Shown one piece after another: positions 1 to 8,784 of a stretch of DNA of 64,000 nucleotides (position 1 is its first letter; each line of letters opens with the position of its first letter). Below the pieces are notes generated by a model. It saw only the letters and a list, made by a program, of their open reading frames with translations, was not told where the DNA came from and searched no databases. The translations under genes and the position numbers were made by a program. The DNA is from an uncultured Clostridium sp. (GTDB lineage: Bacteria > Bacillota > Clostridia > TANB77 > CAG-508). The stretch lies in NCBI GenBank assembly GCA_946411515.1, contig CAMKEH010000004.1, forward strand, positions 1 to 64,000, written 5' to 3'.

Positions 1-151
1 TTTCAAATAGTGTATTTATCAATAAAGTGTGACATATGTTTGACAAACCTACAAAAAAATATAAACTAAAATATGATAAAAGGTTGCTTTTTTTATAAAA
101 ATATTATATAAATAAATGTATTAGTATTAACAAAAAGAAAAGGAGTTTTAT

Positions 152-1399
152 ATGGAAGACAGAATAGAAGAAATAAAAGCAATTTTAAAAAAATATAAAC
201 AAGAGCACTTATTAAACCATTTTGAAACATTAGATGACACAAAAAAAATAAAATTACTAGAAGAAATTGAAAATATTAATTTTGAATTAATGGATAGTTT
301 ATATAGAAAAACAGAAACTACAGATAAACAAGAAAGTGATAAAATAACACCTATTGAGTATTTAGATAAATATAAACTAAATGATGAATATAAATATTAT
401 GAAAATATAGGAAAAAAAGCAATTAAAGAAGGAAAATTAGCTGCAGTTACAATGGCAGGAGGACAAGGAACAAGATTAGGTCATGATGGTCCAAAAGGAA
501 CTTATGATATAGGCCTAGACAGTCATAAATCATTATTTGAACTATTATGTGATAGCTTAAAAGAAGAGGGTAAGAAATATGACGTAACAATACCATGGTT
601 TATAATGACAAGCAAAGAAAATAATAAAGCTACTATAGAATTCTTTGAAAAAAATAAATATTTTGGGTATCAAAAAGATAAAAATATATTCTTCTTTACT
701 CAGGGTGAATTACCAATGATGGATACAGAAGGAAAAATATTAGTAGGAGAAGATGGCCTTATAAAATTAGCAGCAGATGGACATGGTGGAATATACGAAG
801 CTCTTGTAAATAGTGGAATGACTAAAAAAATGAAAGAATTAGGTATAGAATGGGTGTTTATAGGTGGAGTAGATAATTGCTTGGTTAAAATGGTAGATCC
901 TGTTCTTATGGGAGTTGCAATTGATAAAAAAGTAACAGTAGCTTGTAAATCAGTAGTAAAAGCAAATCCTCATGAAAAAGTAGGAGTTTTCTGCAAAAGA
1001 AATGGCAAACCAAATGTAGTTGAATATACAGAAATCACAGAAGAAATGGCAGAAGCGACAGATGAAAATGGGGAATTACTATATGGAGAATCTCATATTT
1101 TGTGTAATTTGTTTAGTGTAGAAGCAATTGAAAGAATGGGAGCAAATCCATTACCATATCATGTGGCATATAAGAAAGCAAAATACATAGATAAAGATGG
1201 AAAATTAGTAGAGCCAGATTCACCTAATGCATATAAGTTTGAAGCATTTTTATTTGATGCTTTTGGCGAAGTAGACGAAATGGCAGTTTTGAGAGTGAAG
1301 AGAGAAGAGGAATTTGCACCTGTTAAAAATGCCGATTCAGTAGGAGTTGACTGTCCAAGTACAGCTAGAGAATTATATAAGAAATTTCATAAAATATAG
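152..1399 (+). CDS. UDPGP-family UTP:hexose-1-phosphate uridylyltransferase
   Basis: 415 aa enzyme of the eukaryotic-like UDPGP family (UDP-glucose / UDP-N-acetylhexosamine pyrophosphorylases), which makes a UDP-sugar and pyrophosphate from UTP and a sugar 1-phosphate in the cytoplasm. The nucleotide-binding signature AGGQGTRLG is at residues 102-110, followed by HDGPKG; a conserved FIGGVDN stretch lies near residue 235. ATG at 152 follows AGGAG (141-145) at normal spacing. The next gene is a phosphohexomutase, which would supply the sugar 1-phosphate, so the two probably form a UDP-sugar supply unit for glycolipids and cell wall. Whether the natural sugar is glucose or N-acetylglucosamine cannot be told from sequence alone. 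Confidence 0.85.
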   Translation: MEDRIEEIKAILKKYKQEHLLNHFETLDDTKKIKLLEEIENINFELMDSLYRKTETTDKQESDKITPIEYLDKYKLNDEYKYYENIGKKAIKEGKLAAVTMAGGQGTRLGHDGPKGTYDIGLDSHKSLFELLCDSLKEEGKKYDVTIPWFIMTSKENNKATIEFFEKNKYFGYQKDKNIFFFTQGELPMMDTEGKILVGEDGLIKLAADGHGGIYEALVNSGMTKKMKELGIEWVFIGGVDNCLVKMVDPVLMGVAIDKKVTVACKSVVKANPHEKVGVFCKRNGKPNVVEYTEITEEMAEATDENGELLYGESHILCNLFSVEAIERMGANPLPYHVAYKKAKYIDKDGKLVEPDSPNAYKFEAFLFDAFGEVDEMAVLRVKREEEFAPVKNADSVGVDCPSTARELYKKFHKI

Positions 1400-1413
1400 T
1401 ATAAATAGGTATA

Positions 1414-1458
1414 GAAAGAGGTGATTTAAAATAACATTTTTTAAGTTACCTTTTTGTT
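1414..1458 (+). terminator. possible rho-independent terminator
   Basis: An AGGTGA-TTTAAAA arm and a TTTTTTAA-GTTACCT arm can pair, followed by TTTTTG. The stem contains wobbles and is weak; it would end the preceding gene before the phosphohexomutase promoter region. Confidence 0.4.
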
Positions 1459-1514
1459 TAATTAATTTAAAAGTTAAAATTTAAAATATAATATAAAAAT
1501 TTAAGGAGGAAAAG

Positions 1515-3239
1515 ATGAATTATTTAGAAGAGTATAAAAAATGGTGTGAAAGCGAAGAATTTGATGAAGAAACAAAAAAAGAATTAATTGAAATTAAAGA
1601 TAATGAAAAGGAAATCGAAGATAGATTTTACAAAGAATTAGAGTTTGGTACAGCTGGACTAAGAGGAGTTATTGGTGCTGGAACAAATCGAATGAATAAA
1701 TATACAGTAGGAAAAGCGACTCAAGGATTAGCAGAGTTTATTATCGAAAAGGGCACACAAAATAAAGGAGTAGCTATTAGCTACGATTCTAGACATATGT
1801 CAAAAGAGTTTGGAAAACAAACAGCATTAATCTTAAATGCAAATGGAATAAAAACATATTTATTTGAAAACTTAAGACCTGTTCCTGAATTGTCTTTTGC
1901 CGTAAGAAATTTAGGTTGTACTGCTGGAGTTATGATAACAGCTAGCCATAATCCTGCTAAGTATAATGGATATAAAGTTTATTGGGATGATGGAGCACAA
2001 ATAATATCACCGGTAGATAAACAAATCATTGAAAAAGTAAGAAACATAGATAGTTATAGTAAAATAAAAACAATAAATGAGGAAGAAGCAAAAAAATCAG
2101 GATTATTTAATATTATAGGAACAGATATGGATGAAAAATATTTAGATACACTAAAAAAACTAGTATTAAATCCTGAAATAATAAAAGAAATAGGTAAAAA
2201 CTTAAAAATAGTATATACTCCATTACATGGTACTGGAAATACAGTAACAAAAAAATTATTAAATGAACTTGGATTTGAAAATGTTTATGTTGTAGAAGAA
2301 CAAGCAATTGCAGATGGAGACTTTCCAACTGTAGATTATCCAAATCCAGAAGATAAAAATGCATTTAAAATGGCTTTAGATTTAGCAAAAGAAAAAGATG
2401 CAGATTTAGTTTTAGCTACAGATCCAGATGCAGATAGATTAGGAGTTTACTCTAAAGATGAAAAAACTGGAGAATATATAGCATACACAGGTAATATGTC
2501 AGGACTTTTAATTGCGGATTATAGAATTTCTCAAATGAGAGAAAAAGGAATGTTACCTGAAAACGGAATAATTGTTGGCAGTATAGTTTCTTCAAAACTT
2601 GCAAAAGCAATTGCTAAAAATTATAACTTAGAATATATAGAAGTTCTAACAGGATTTAAATATATAGGTGCTGTTATGAAAGAAGCAGAAATAAAAAAAG
2701 ATAAAACTTATTTATTTGGTTTTGAAGAGAGTTATGGATGTTTAATTGGCGATTATGCAAGAGACAAAGATGGAATTGCAGCTGTAATGTCACTTTGTGA
2801 AGCGGCAAGTTATTATAAGAAAAAAGGAAAAACATTATGGGATGCAATGCAAGATATTTATAAAAAATATGGATATTATGAAGAAACTCAAGTTTCAAAT
2901 ACATTAGAAGGTGCAGATGGAGCAAAAAGAATAAGAGAAATAATGGATAAAATGAGAAATACTACTGTTGAACAAATAAATAATCTAAAAGTAATCACAT
3001 TTAAAGATATAGAAAATGATATACAAAAAAATATTGAAACTGGGGAAATAACAAAAACAGGATTACCTAAATCAAATGTTTTATATTATGAATTAGAAGA
3101 TGACAATTGGTGCTGTATACGTCCATCAGGGACTGAACCTAAAATAAAAGTATACATGGGATCAAAAGGAGTTACTAAAGAAGAGGCAAAAGAAAGATTA
3201 GAAGGACTAAAAGAAGAAATGACAAAAATGATTAAATAA
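1515..3239 (+). CDS. phospho-sugar mutase (PgcA-type phosphoglucomutase)
   Basis: 574 aa alpha-D-phosphohexomutase; interconverts hexose 6-phosphate and hexose 1-phosphate. All four family motifs are visible: phosphoserine loop TASHNP (Ser144), metal-binding DPDAD (Asp303, 305, 307), sugar-binding GFEESYG, and phosphate-binding RPSGTEP (from Arg536). The length matches the long Firmicute PgcA/phosphomannomutase group. ATG at 1515 follows AAGGAGGAAAAG. It lies just downstream of the UDP-sugar pyrophosphorylase. The sequence uses CGA (Asn-Arg-Met near 1689) and CGT as arginine codons, so those CGN codons are read normally here. Confidence 0.9.
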   Translation: MNYLEEYKKWCESEEFDEETKKELIEIKDNEKEIEDRFYKELEFGTAGLRGVIGAGTNRMNKYTVGKATQGLAEFIIEKGTQNKGVAISYDSRHMSKEFGKQTALILNANGIKTYLFENLRPVPELSFAVRNLGCTAGVMITASHNPAKYNGYKVYWDDGAQIISPVDKQIIEKVRNIDSYSKIKTINEEEAKKSGLFNIIGTDMDEKYLDTLKKLVLNPEIIKEIGKNLKIVYTPLHGTGNTVTKKLLNELGFENVYVVEEQAIADGDFPTVDYPNPEDKNAFKMALDLAKEKDADLVLATDPDADRLGVYSKDEKTGEYIAYTGNMSGLLIADYRISQMREKGMLPENGIIVGSIVSSKLAKAIAKNYNLEYIEVLTGFKYIGAVMKEAEIKKDKTYLFGFEESYGCLIGDYARDKDGIAAVMSLCEAASYYKKKGKTLWDAMQDIYKKYGYYEETQVSNTLEGADGAKRIREIMDKMRNTTVEQINNLKVITFKDIENDIQKNIETGEITKTGLPKSNVLYYELEDDNWCCIRPSGTEPKIKVYMGSKGVTKEEAKERLEGLKEEMTKMIK

Positions 3240-3267
3240 TAGAATAACTATCATAAATTAGGCAATA

Positions 3268-3309
3268 AAAATAATCATTCTGTTTTGACGAGAGAATGAT
3301 TATTTTTTG
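3268..3309 (+). terminator. rho-independent terminator after phosphohexomutase
   Basis: 11-bp perfect stem (3271-3281 with 3293-3303, ATAATCATTCT / AGAATGATTAT), 11-nt loop, then TTTTTT. It sits between convergent genes. Confidence 0.85.
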
Positions 3310-3395
3310 CTTTCTCGGCAATACATTTTGTGTTGCTCTTATTATAACATTTTTTATAAAAATTTAAGCAATTTTCAAAATAGCAATAATTAGAA

Positions 3396-4101
3396 CTATT
3401 TCCAACCATCAATATTTCTTTTGATTGCACCAAAAAGATTTGCACGAATCATTGGAATATTTTTTGATAAATCGATAATTAATTTTTTCATATCTTCTCT
3501 TTTTGATGTTCCGGTCCATAGGACATACTTTAGGCATAATTTTTAATTCATTTTTTCTAATAAACCTTCTTGTTTCTTTTTCACTTGTATAGATTAAAGG
3601 CCTGATTAATGTTATTTTTGTTCTATCCATATAGCTTACTGGAGCAAAAGTTCCAATACTTCCAGTATAAAATAAATTTAGTAAGAAAGTTTCTAAAACA
3701 TCATCTTCATTATGCCCTAAAGCAATTTTATTACATCCTTGTTCTATTGCAATTGAATTTATAATTCCTCTACGCAAATTTGCACATAATGAACATGGAT
3801 TTTTTTCTTTTCTTATATCAAATACTATTTCTTTTGCGTTACTTTTTTCGATAAATAAAGGGACACCTACATTATCGCACGTTTTTTGTAGTAAATCTGT
3901 ATCAAAGAATTCAAATCCTGGATCAATGCTAATTGCAATTATATCAAATTTCTTAGGATAAAATCTTTGAAGAGCTTTGAAAGCATATAACATTGTTATT
4001 GAGTCTTTTCCACCAGATAAACAAATTGCAATTTTATCATTTTCCTCAATCATATGATATTCTTCTATAGCCTTTCTCATATGGCTTAAAATTTTTTGCA
4101 T
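3396..4101 (-). CDS. ttcA: TtcA-like tRNA 2-thiocytidine synthase, read with one +1 frameshift
   Basis: 234 aa after frame restoration. PP-loop ATPase of the TtcA family, which activates C32 of tRNA for sulfur insertion. The SGGKDS PP-loop is at residues 29-34, the CxxC (Cys103/Cys106, CSLC) and the GHNEDDVLETFLLN motif are present. The zero frame runs into unrelated sequence after CPMD; removing one C at 3513 (minus-strand GAC-C-GGA) continues as GTSKREDMKKL, then a normal TtcA C terminus ending at a TAG at 3396-3398. The ATG is three bases downstream of the stop of the acyl-CoA synthetase gene, so the two are co-transcribed. A pseudogene is unlikely because conservation continues through the end in the shifted frame. 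Confidence 0.82.
3511..3514 (-). other. candidate +1 frameshift site (GAC-C-GGA) in ttcA
   Basis: The extra C makes CGG (3513-3511 on the minus strand) the 197th zero-frame codon; the protein needs Gly197 from GGA. The C sits next to another C, so which of the two is extra cannot be told. Confidence 0.7.
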
Positions 4102-4103
4102 AA

Positions 4104-5828
4104 TTATTCCTCATTTACTTTCTTTATTTCTTGATATCTTTTTATTTTTTGAGTAGTTGTTTTATCCATTGGTTCATCAGTTAAAATTATTTTTTTAATA
4201 TGTTTATAATGTGGCAAAGATTTATTAATTTCTTTTATATCATTCCATACTATATCTTGGTAATCTTTAGCTTCTTTGTCAGGATACGTTTTTTCCATTA
4301 TTTCTTTATCATAAACAATTTTTGCAGCTAAAAGAGTATCTGTTGCAGAAGAATCACGAGAATAAACCATACTTTCTTTTACATAATCTAATTTGTTAAT
4401 TAAGAATTCTAGTTCTTGGGGATAGATATTTTTTCCATTTTTTAGAACTATAATATCTTTTTTTCTACCTGTTATAAATAAAAATCCTTCATCATCTAAA
4501 TAACCGAAATCACCAGTTTTAAACCAACCATCTTCAAAAGCATCTTTTGTTTTTTCTTCATCATTATAATATCCTAAGAAAATGTTTGGACCTTTTACAA
4601 GAATTTCTCCAATACCATCTTTATCAGGATCTAAGATCTTTATTTCCACATTATCTAAAGCATATCCAGCTGATCCTGGTTTTCCTTTTGTTTCACTTTC
4701 TGCAACTAATACAGGAGAAGTTTCTGTTAAACCATAACCTTGAATAGAATTTACTCCAAAATTATTAAATCCAACTATAGTATCTCTATCTAAAGCGGCT
4801 CCTCCGTAAAGAATAATTCTTAGTTTTCCACCAAAGTTATTGATAATTGCTTTAAATAATACTTTTCTTAAATCTATATGACATTTAAGTAATCCATTTG
4901 AGATTTTTATCATAGCATTTATTAATTTATCTTTTCCTTGGTCTTTAATTCCTTTATTTATTTTTTTATACATTGTTTCTAAAAGTAGAGGTACAGCAAC
5001 AAATATACTTACCTTGTATTCTTTTAAATTTTCGGCGATGTGTCTTAATCCATCACAAAATGCAACACATGCTCCTGAGTAAAATCCATATATGATTGTT
5101 ATACTACTTTCAAATGTATGGTGTATTGGTAAAAATGAAAGTAAAGTATCTTCTGGAAGCATTTTAAAGTGATTTTGATAAGCATAAATGTTACTACATA
5201 TATTTTTTTGTGAAAGCATTACTATTTTTGATAAATCTGTAGTTCCAGAAGTAAATAACATAATTGACATTTTATTATCATCAATAGTTATGTCTTCATA
5301 TTTATTTTTACCATTTAATCTTAATTTTTTTCCATCAGATAACATTGTACTAAAATTTATTACATCATTATCTTCTATGTCATCCATACAAATTAAGAAG
5401 TTTAATTTATTAGAATTACTATTTCTTAATTTTTTGAATGTATCTAAATACTTTTTATCAAAGATTGCAACATCAACTTCACTTCTTTCTATAAGTGAAA
5501 TTATTTCATTTTCAGGAAGCATTTTATCCATTGGAGCAATTATCATTCCGCCACATACTGTTGCAAAATAACTTACAACCCATTCGTATCTGTTATTTCC
5601 AATTAATGCAATTCTTTTTACAGGAGTATCCATATTTAAAAGTGCTTCAGATAGAGCTTTTACATCTTCTCCAACTTGATTATATGTTTTTTCAATATAT
5701 TCTACAGGAGTTTGATTAATATCTTTTTTATATTTATAAGCTACTCTTTCTCCATAATTTTTTAATGAATTTTCAAGTACTTCTCTAAAGTTATTAAATT
5801 CTGGTGTTAATACTAATTTTTTACTCAT
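4104..5828 (-). CDS. AMP-forming long-chain acyl-CoA synthetase-like protein
   Basis: 574 aa ANL-superfamily adenylating enzyme; would activate a fatty acid with ATP and load it on CoA or a carrier. Core motifs: TSGTTDLSK near residue 193 (variant of TSGTTGxPK, lacking the usual Gly-Pro-Lys-Gly ending), YGLTETSP, GWFKTGDFGYLDDEG, GRKKDIIVLKNGKNIYP and a C-terminal KTTTQKIKR with the adenylation lysine. Start chosen at 5828 because AAAGGA lies nine bases upstream; an ATG at 5837 has no well-spaced ribosome site. No membrane anchor or carrier domain is present. Substrate is unknown. Followed closely by ttcA. Confidence 0.85.
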   Translation of the reverse strand: MSKKLVLTPEFNNFREVLENSLKNYGERVAYKYKKDINQTPVEYIEKTYNQVGEDVKALSEALLNMDTPVKRIALIGNNRYEWVVSYFATVCGGMIIAPMDKMLPENEIISLIERSEVDVAIFDKKYLDTFKKLRNSNSNKLNFLICMDDIEDNDVINFSTMLSDGKKLRLNGKNKYEDITIDDNKMSIMLFTSGTTDLSKIVMLSQKNICSNIYAYQNHFKMLPEDTLLSFLPIHHTFESSITIIYGFYSGACVAFCDGLRHIAENLKEYKVSIFVAVPLLLETMYKKINKGIKDQGKDKLINAMIKISNGLLKCHIDLRKVLFKAIINNFGGKLRIILYGGAALDRDTIVGFNNFGVNSIQGYGLTETSPVLVAESETKGKPGSAGYALDNVEIKILDPDKDGIGEILVKGPNIFLGYYNDEEKTKDAFEDGWFKTGDFGYLDDEGFLFITGRKKDIIVLKNGKNIYPQELEFLINKLDYVKESMVYSRDSSATDTLLAAKIVYDKEIMEKTYPDKEAKDYQDIVWNDIKEINKSLPHYKHIKKIILTDEPMDKTTTQKIKRYQEIKKVNEE

Positions 5829-6193
5829 TTTTAACATTCCTTTATAATATATTTCTCCTTTTATTTACCTACAAATTATATAATAAAATCTATTATAATG
5901 CAATGATATCTAGTTAAAAACGTAAAATAAATTTTAAACAAAACCCTAGGGACAATGCATTTTACGAAAGATATTCCCAATTTTATTAACTCTATTTAAC
6001 AAGCATAAATATAAATCTTTTAAAATACAAAAATCTATTTACAAAAAAGAATATTTAATATAAAATACTAATAACAAAAGAAAAAAGAGGAGAAATGTCG
6101 TATGAAAAAGGATAGAAACCTTAAGACTCTAAGAGAAAAATAATAAAGCAATAACTATAATTGTTTTATAAAAAATAGAAAGAGGGAATATAT
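5829..6193. other. intergenic region between divergent genes
   Basis: No gene recognised in these 365 bases. On the minus side there is AAGGAG/AAAGGA leader for the acyl-CoA synthetase. On the plus side a TTTACA-17-TAAAAT promoter (6038-6066) precedes a leader of about 120 nt. That leader holds a six-codon ORF (6095-6115) with a good GAGGAG site and an overlapping 13-codon ORF (6102-6143); neither has recognisable content. Confidence 0.4.
6038..6066 (+). promoter_or_regulatory. sigma-A type promoter for the DUF4190/DUF5067-like gene
   Basis: TTTACA at 6038-6043, 17-bp spacer, TAAAAT at 6061-6066. Confidence 0.5.
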
Positions 6194-6883
6194 ATGGCAG
6201 AAAATGAACAAAACAATAATAGTGGTTTTGCAACAGCAAGTTTAACATTAGGAATAATAGGAATATGCTTAGCACCTATAGCAATAATAAATGGGTTAGC
6301 ATTAATTTTAGATTTGTTAGCGATAATTTTCGGAATAGTAGCATTGATAATGAAGGGGCGTAAAGGTAAAGCAATAGGAGCAATAATAATTTCAATAATT
6401 GCTATAATAATAACGATTAATAGACCAGGTGGAGTTTCTAAACCATCAAATACTGTACAAAACAATGCAACAACTACACAACAAACAAATAGTGAAGAAA
6501 ATATAGAAGGAAAAGGAACAATAAGAGATTTTGGAGTAGAAATAAAAGACTATACAATAACTTCTAACAGTAGAGACGAAAAAGTTTTGCTTGTAAAAAT
6601 TGCATTTACAAATAATGATAATGAACCAAAAGCTTTTAATTACAATTTAGATTGTAAAGCTTACCAAAATGGAATTGAATTAAAAACCCCATTTTCTTCA
6701 TATGGTATTGACGGTCTAGATTGGGAGGATAAAACTAAAAAGATAAAACCAGGAGTTACGTATGAATTTAATATGGGATATTGTTTAGATAATGAAACTT
6801 CAGACGTTGAAGTAGAAATAAGCCCAACTTTTTTTAGTAAATACAGCCAGAAAGTTAAAAAAACATTCAAAATAGTAGAATAG
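6194..6883 (+). CDS. membrane protein with DUF4190-like and DUF5067-like regions
   Basis: 229 aa. Residues about 12-80 form two to three hydrophobic helices rich in Ile/Ala/Gly with a short RKGK loop, like DUF4190 proteins. A Thr/Asn/Gln linker follows (about 85-110), then an extracellular domain resembling DUF5067/telokin-like beta domains (residues 115-229; pattern VLLVKIAFTNND followed by extension motifs). Ribosome site GAGGG upstream of ATG. Function unknown; probably a surface-exposed membrane-anchored protein. Family placement is from memory of the architecture. Confidence 0.6.
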   Translation: MAENEQNNNSGFATASLTLGIIGICLAPIAIINGLALILDLLAIIFGIVALIMKGRKGKAIGAIIISIIAIIITINRPGGVSKPSNTVQNNATTTQQTNSEENIEGKGTIRDFGVEIKDYTITSNSRDEKVLLVKIAFTNNDNEPKAFNYNLDCKAYQNGIELKTPFSSYGIDGLDWEDKTKKIKPGVTYEFNMGYCLDNETSDVEVEISPTFFSKYSQKVKKTFKIVE

Positions 6884-6961
6884 TAAAAGATTATCTAATA
6901 TTAAATGTAGAAAGTTTAAAGTACACAAGTTGAACAAGAAAATTTAAGAAGATAGTTAAGT

Positions 6962-6998
6962 TCGCAGAAGAAGTCTGAAGAGGCTTCTTTTATTCTTG
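6962..6998 (+). terminator. possible terminator
   Basis: AAGAAGTC and GGCTTCTT flank a short loop and are followed by TTATT; weak stem that could end the preceding gene. Confidence 0.4.
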
Positions 6999-7083
6999 AC
7001 ATTTAAAAAAAATAATAGTATATTAAGAAAGTATTCTAACAAAGAAATTAAATGTCTAGAAAATAAGTAAATGCGTTGAATAT

Positions 7084-7159
<76 letters not shown>

Positions 7160-7284
7160 AAAATTATTTAGGTCAACATTTTAGATTCTAAATTATTTTT
7201 TTATTTCATAACATTTTATATAATAAATATTTTTAAAATAAAAAAATCTTTAATAATTCAGTATAAAAATTTAAAATTTACATA

Positions 7285-7331
7285 CAATATAAAGATAATA
7301 TATTGACATTATCTTTATATTGCATTATAAT
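7285..7331 (+). promoter_or_regulatory. promoter with overlapping palindromic operator of the RelB/YoeB operon
   Basis: Perfect inverted repeat CAATATAAAGATAAT (7285-7299) / ATTATCTTTATATTG (7308-7322) with an 8-base spacer. The spacer region holds the -35 TTGACA (7303-7308); TATAAT is at 7326-7331, a 17-bp spacing. A repressor bound here would block RNA polymerase directly, as expected for antitoxin autoregulation. Confidence 0.75.
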
Positions 7332-7364
7332 TAATATTGAAATAAATAATAAGAGGTGATAAGT

Positions 7365-7631
7365 ATGGCCCAAACATTGGTTAATTTACGTATGGATGAA
7401 GATGTTAAAAAAAGTATGGAAGAAACTTGTAAAGAGCTTGGAATTACTATGAGCGCGGCTTTTAATATGTTTGCAAGAAAAATGAGTCGTGAAAAAAGAA
7501 TTCCATTTGAAGTATCTATAGATCCTTTCTATTCTGAAAGTAATATGAAATATCTAAAAAAAGTTATAAAAGACATAGAAAGTGGTAAAGCAAAATTAGT
7601 AGAACATGAATTAATGGAGGATGATGAATGA
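7365..7631 (+). CDS. RelB/DinJ-family antitoxin
   Basis: 88 aa. The N-terminal ribbon-helix-helix LVNLRMDEDVKKSMEETCKELGITMSAAFNMFARK fits the RelB/DinJ family of DNA-binding antitoxins, followed by an acidic C-terminal tail that would wrap the toxin. ATG at 7365 follows AGAGGTG; an upstream GTG at 7356 overlaps the ribosome site and is unlikely. Its stop overlaps the toxin start by ATGA (translational coupling). It likely represses its own operon through the palindrome at 7285-7322. Confidence 0.85.
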   Translation: MAQTLVNLRMDEDVKKSMEETCKELGITMSAAFNMFARKMSREKRIPFEVSIDPFYSESNMKYLKKVIKDIESGKAKLVEHELMEDDE

Positions 7632-7888
7632 AATTACTCTGGGAAGAGCAAGCCTGGGAAGATTATTGCTATTGGCAAGTACAAGACAAAAAGACTTTGA
7701 AAAGATTAAATAACCTTATCAAAGATATACAGAGAAATAATTTTAATGGTATTGGAAAGCCAGAACCATTGAGAGAAAACTACTCTGGGTGGTGGAGTAG
7801 AAGAATTGATGAAAAGAATAGAATTGTTTATTGTATAAAGGACAATTCTATTATAATTGCATCTTGTAAAGAACATTATGATGCCTAA
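7628..7888 (+). CDS. YoeB/Txe-family mRNA interferase toxin
   Basis: 86 aa RelE-superfamily ribosome-dependent endoribonuclease. Diagnostic YoeB pattern: WEEQAWEDYCYWQ at the start, GIGKPEPLR, then GWWSRRIDEKNRIVY and a terminal HYDA (catalytic His near the C terminus). Overlaps the antitoxin stop by four bases. Pairing of a YoeB-type toxin with a RelB/DinJ-type antitoxin rather than YefM is a known mixed arrangement in Firmicutes. Confidence 0.87.
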   Translation: MKLLWEEQAWEDYCYWQVQDKKTLKRLNNLIKDIQRNNFNGIGKPEPLRENYSGWWSRRIDEKNRIVYCIKDNSIIIASCKEHYDA

Positions 7889-8211
7889 AAGTAAGCTTTA
7901 AATTTAATATTCTGGAGTTTGCTTTTGTTAATTTTTACTTTGTTATTTTAGATTATAATCAACTATTTTTTTCTTCAAAATTTAATTTCAATTTCTTTTC
8001 AATATTGATTCTAATTATACAAGTTATAAATATAGTTATAATCACAAAATAAAAATGTATATAATCAAAAATAAGATAAAAAAACCAAGACAAATTTTAA
8101 TAATATAAAAATATTACAAATTTATGAAAAATAATGTACCTATATAGTAAATACAAAAAAAGAAAAAGCCGACAAGTGAATGTCAGCCTTTTAATTAAGA
8201 ACTCATCATAC
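7889..8211. other. gene-free AT-rich stretch with minus-strand terminator
   Basis: Apart from the minus-strand terminator at 8155-8196 nothing is recognised: no ORF with ribosome site, no tRNA, no clear repeat. Composition is over 80 percent A+T. Confidence 0.5.
8155..8196 (-). terminator. terminator of the 111-codon minus-strand gene
   Basis: On the minus strand AAAAGGCTGACA pairs with TGTCGGCTTTTT (two G-T wobbles), five-base loop, followed by a long T run. Confidence 0.7.
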
Positions 8212-8547
8212 TCAATGGACCCAAGGAGATTGCACGGTACCTAAATCAATTTTGGTTTGCTTTGAATACCAGAGGTCTCCGGTTGCTTTTCCATAATTAT
8301 TGAAAATTTCTCTTGCCTCAGTTTCGTTTTTTAACTGAGCAATCTTAACAGGATAAACATAGCCTTTTTCACTTTTGAAGTGAAGAGTGATTACAGATTT
8401 GACTAATTTTAATTTTATCGTGATTTTCTTACCATTTACATACCTATTTTTTTTGTAGTTCTCAATGGCAGATTTTATCCGTTGAGAAATTGTATTAGGT
8501 GTTAAAATTTCCATGCTTTCGTAATCAAAATTCTCTTGCTTTGTCAT
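8212..8547 (-). CDS. hypothetical protein of atypical composition
   Basis: 111 aa, not recognised. ATG follows AGGAGGTATTTAAAA, a strong ribosome site, and the gene has its own terminator, so it is probably real. The sequence is basic with alternating hydrophobics (KITIKLKLVKSVITLHF) suggesting beta strands. Codon use differs from the neighbours (GTG, GTC, ACC, and an in-frame CGG followed by ATA at Gln-Arg-Ile). Here CGG must be read as Arg without shifting, since +1 gives an immediate stop. Likely acquired; two palindromes lie just upstream. Confidence 0.6.
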   Translation of the reverse strand: MTKQENFDYESMEILTPNTISQRIKSAIENYKKNRYVNGKKITIKLKLVKSVITLHFKSEKGYVYPVKIAQLKNETEAREIFNNYGKATGDLWYSKQTKIDLGTVQSPWVH

Positions 8548-8573
8548 TTTTAAATACCTCCTAAATGACTTTG

Positions 8574-8606
8574 TTTACCAGGATTAATATTTATTATCCT
8601 GGTAAA
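8574..8606. promoter_or_regulatory. inverted repeat (operator candidate)
   Basis: Perfect 11-bp arms TTTACCAGGAT (8574-8584) and ATCCTGGTAAA (8596-8606) around 11 bases, directly upstream of the minus-strand gene's ribosome site. No T run, so an operator or leader stem rather than a terminator. Confidence 0.5.
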
Positions 8607-8641
8607 TTTAATAATATATGTAATGTTATATATAATAACAT

Positions 8642-8656
8642 TGTATACAGTATACA
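8642..8656. promoter_or_regulatory. 15-bp palindrome (operator candidate)
   Basis: TGTATACAGTATACA, perfect 7-bp half sites around one base, between the divergent genes at 8547 and 8785. Typical size for a dimeric repressor site; the regulator is not identified. Confidence 0.45.
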
Positions 8657-8697
8657 TTATTTTACATAAAATTTCAAGGTTTTATGAAAAATTGATA

Positions 8698-8726
8698 TTG
8701 TAAATAAATAAATTTGCTGTTATAAT
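8698..8726 (+). promoter_or_regulatory. sigma-A type promoter for the FAD dehydrogenase operon
   Basis: TTGTAA (8698-8703), 17 bp, TATAAT (8721-8726). Confidence 0.65.
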
Positions 8727-8784
8727 ATACAAGTAATATATAAAAACATTAATAAGGCTTTAAATAATCGAGGAGTGATATTAT

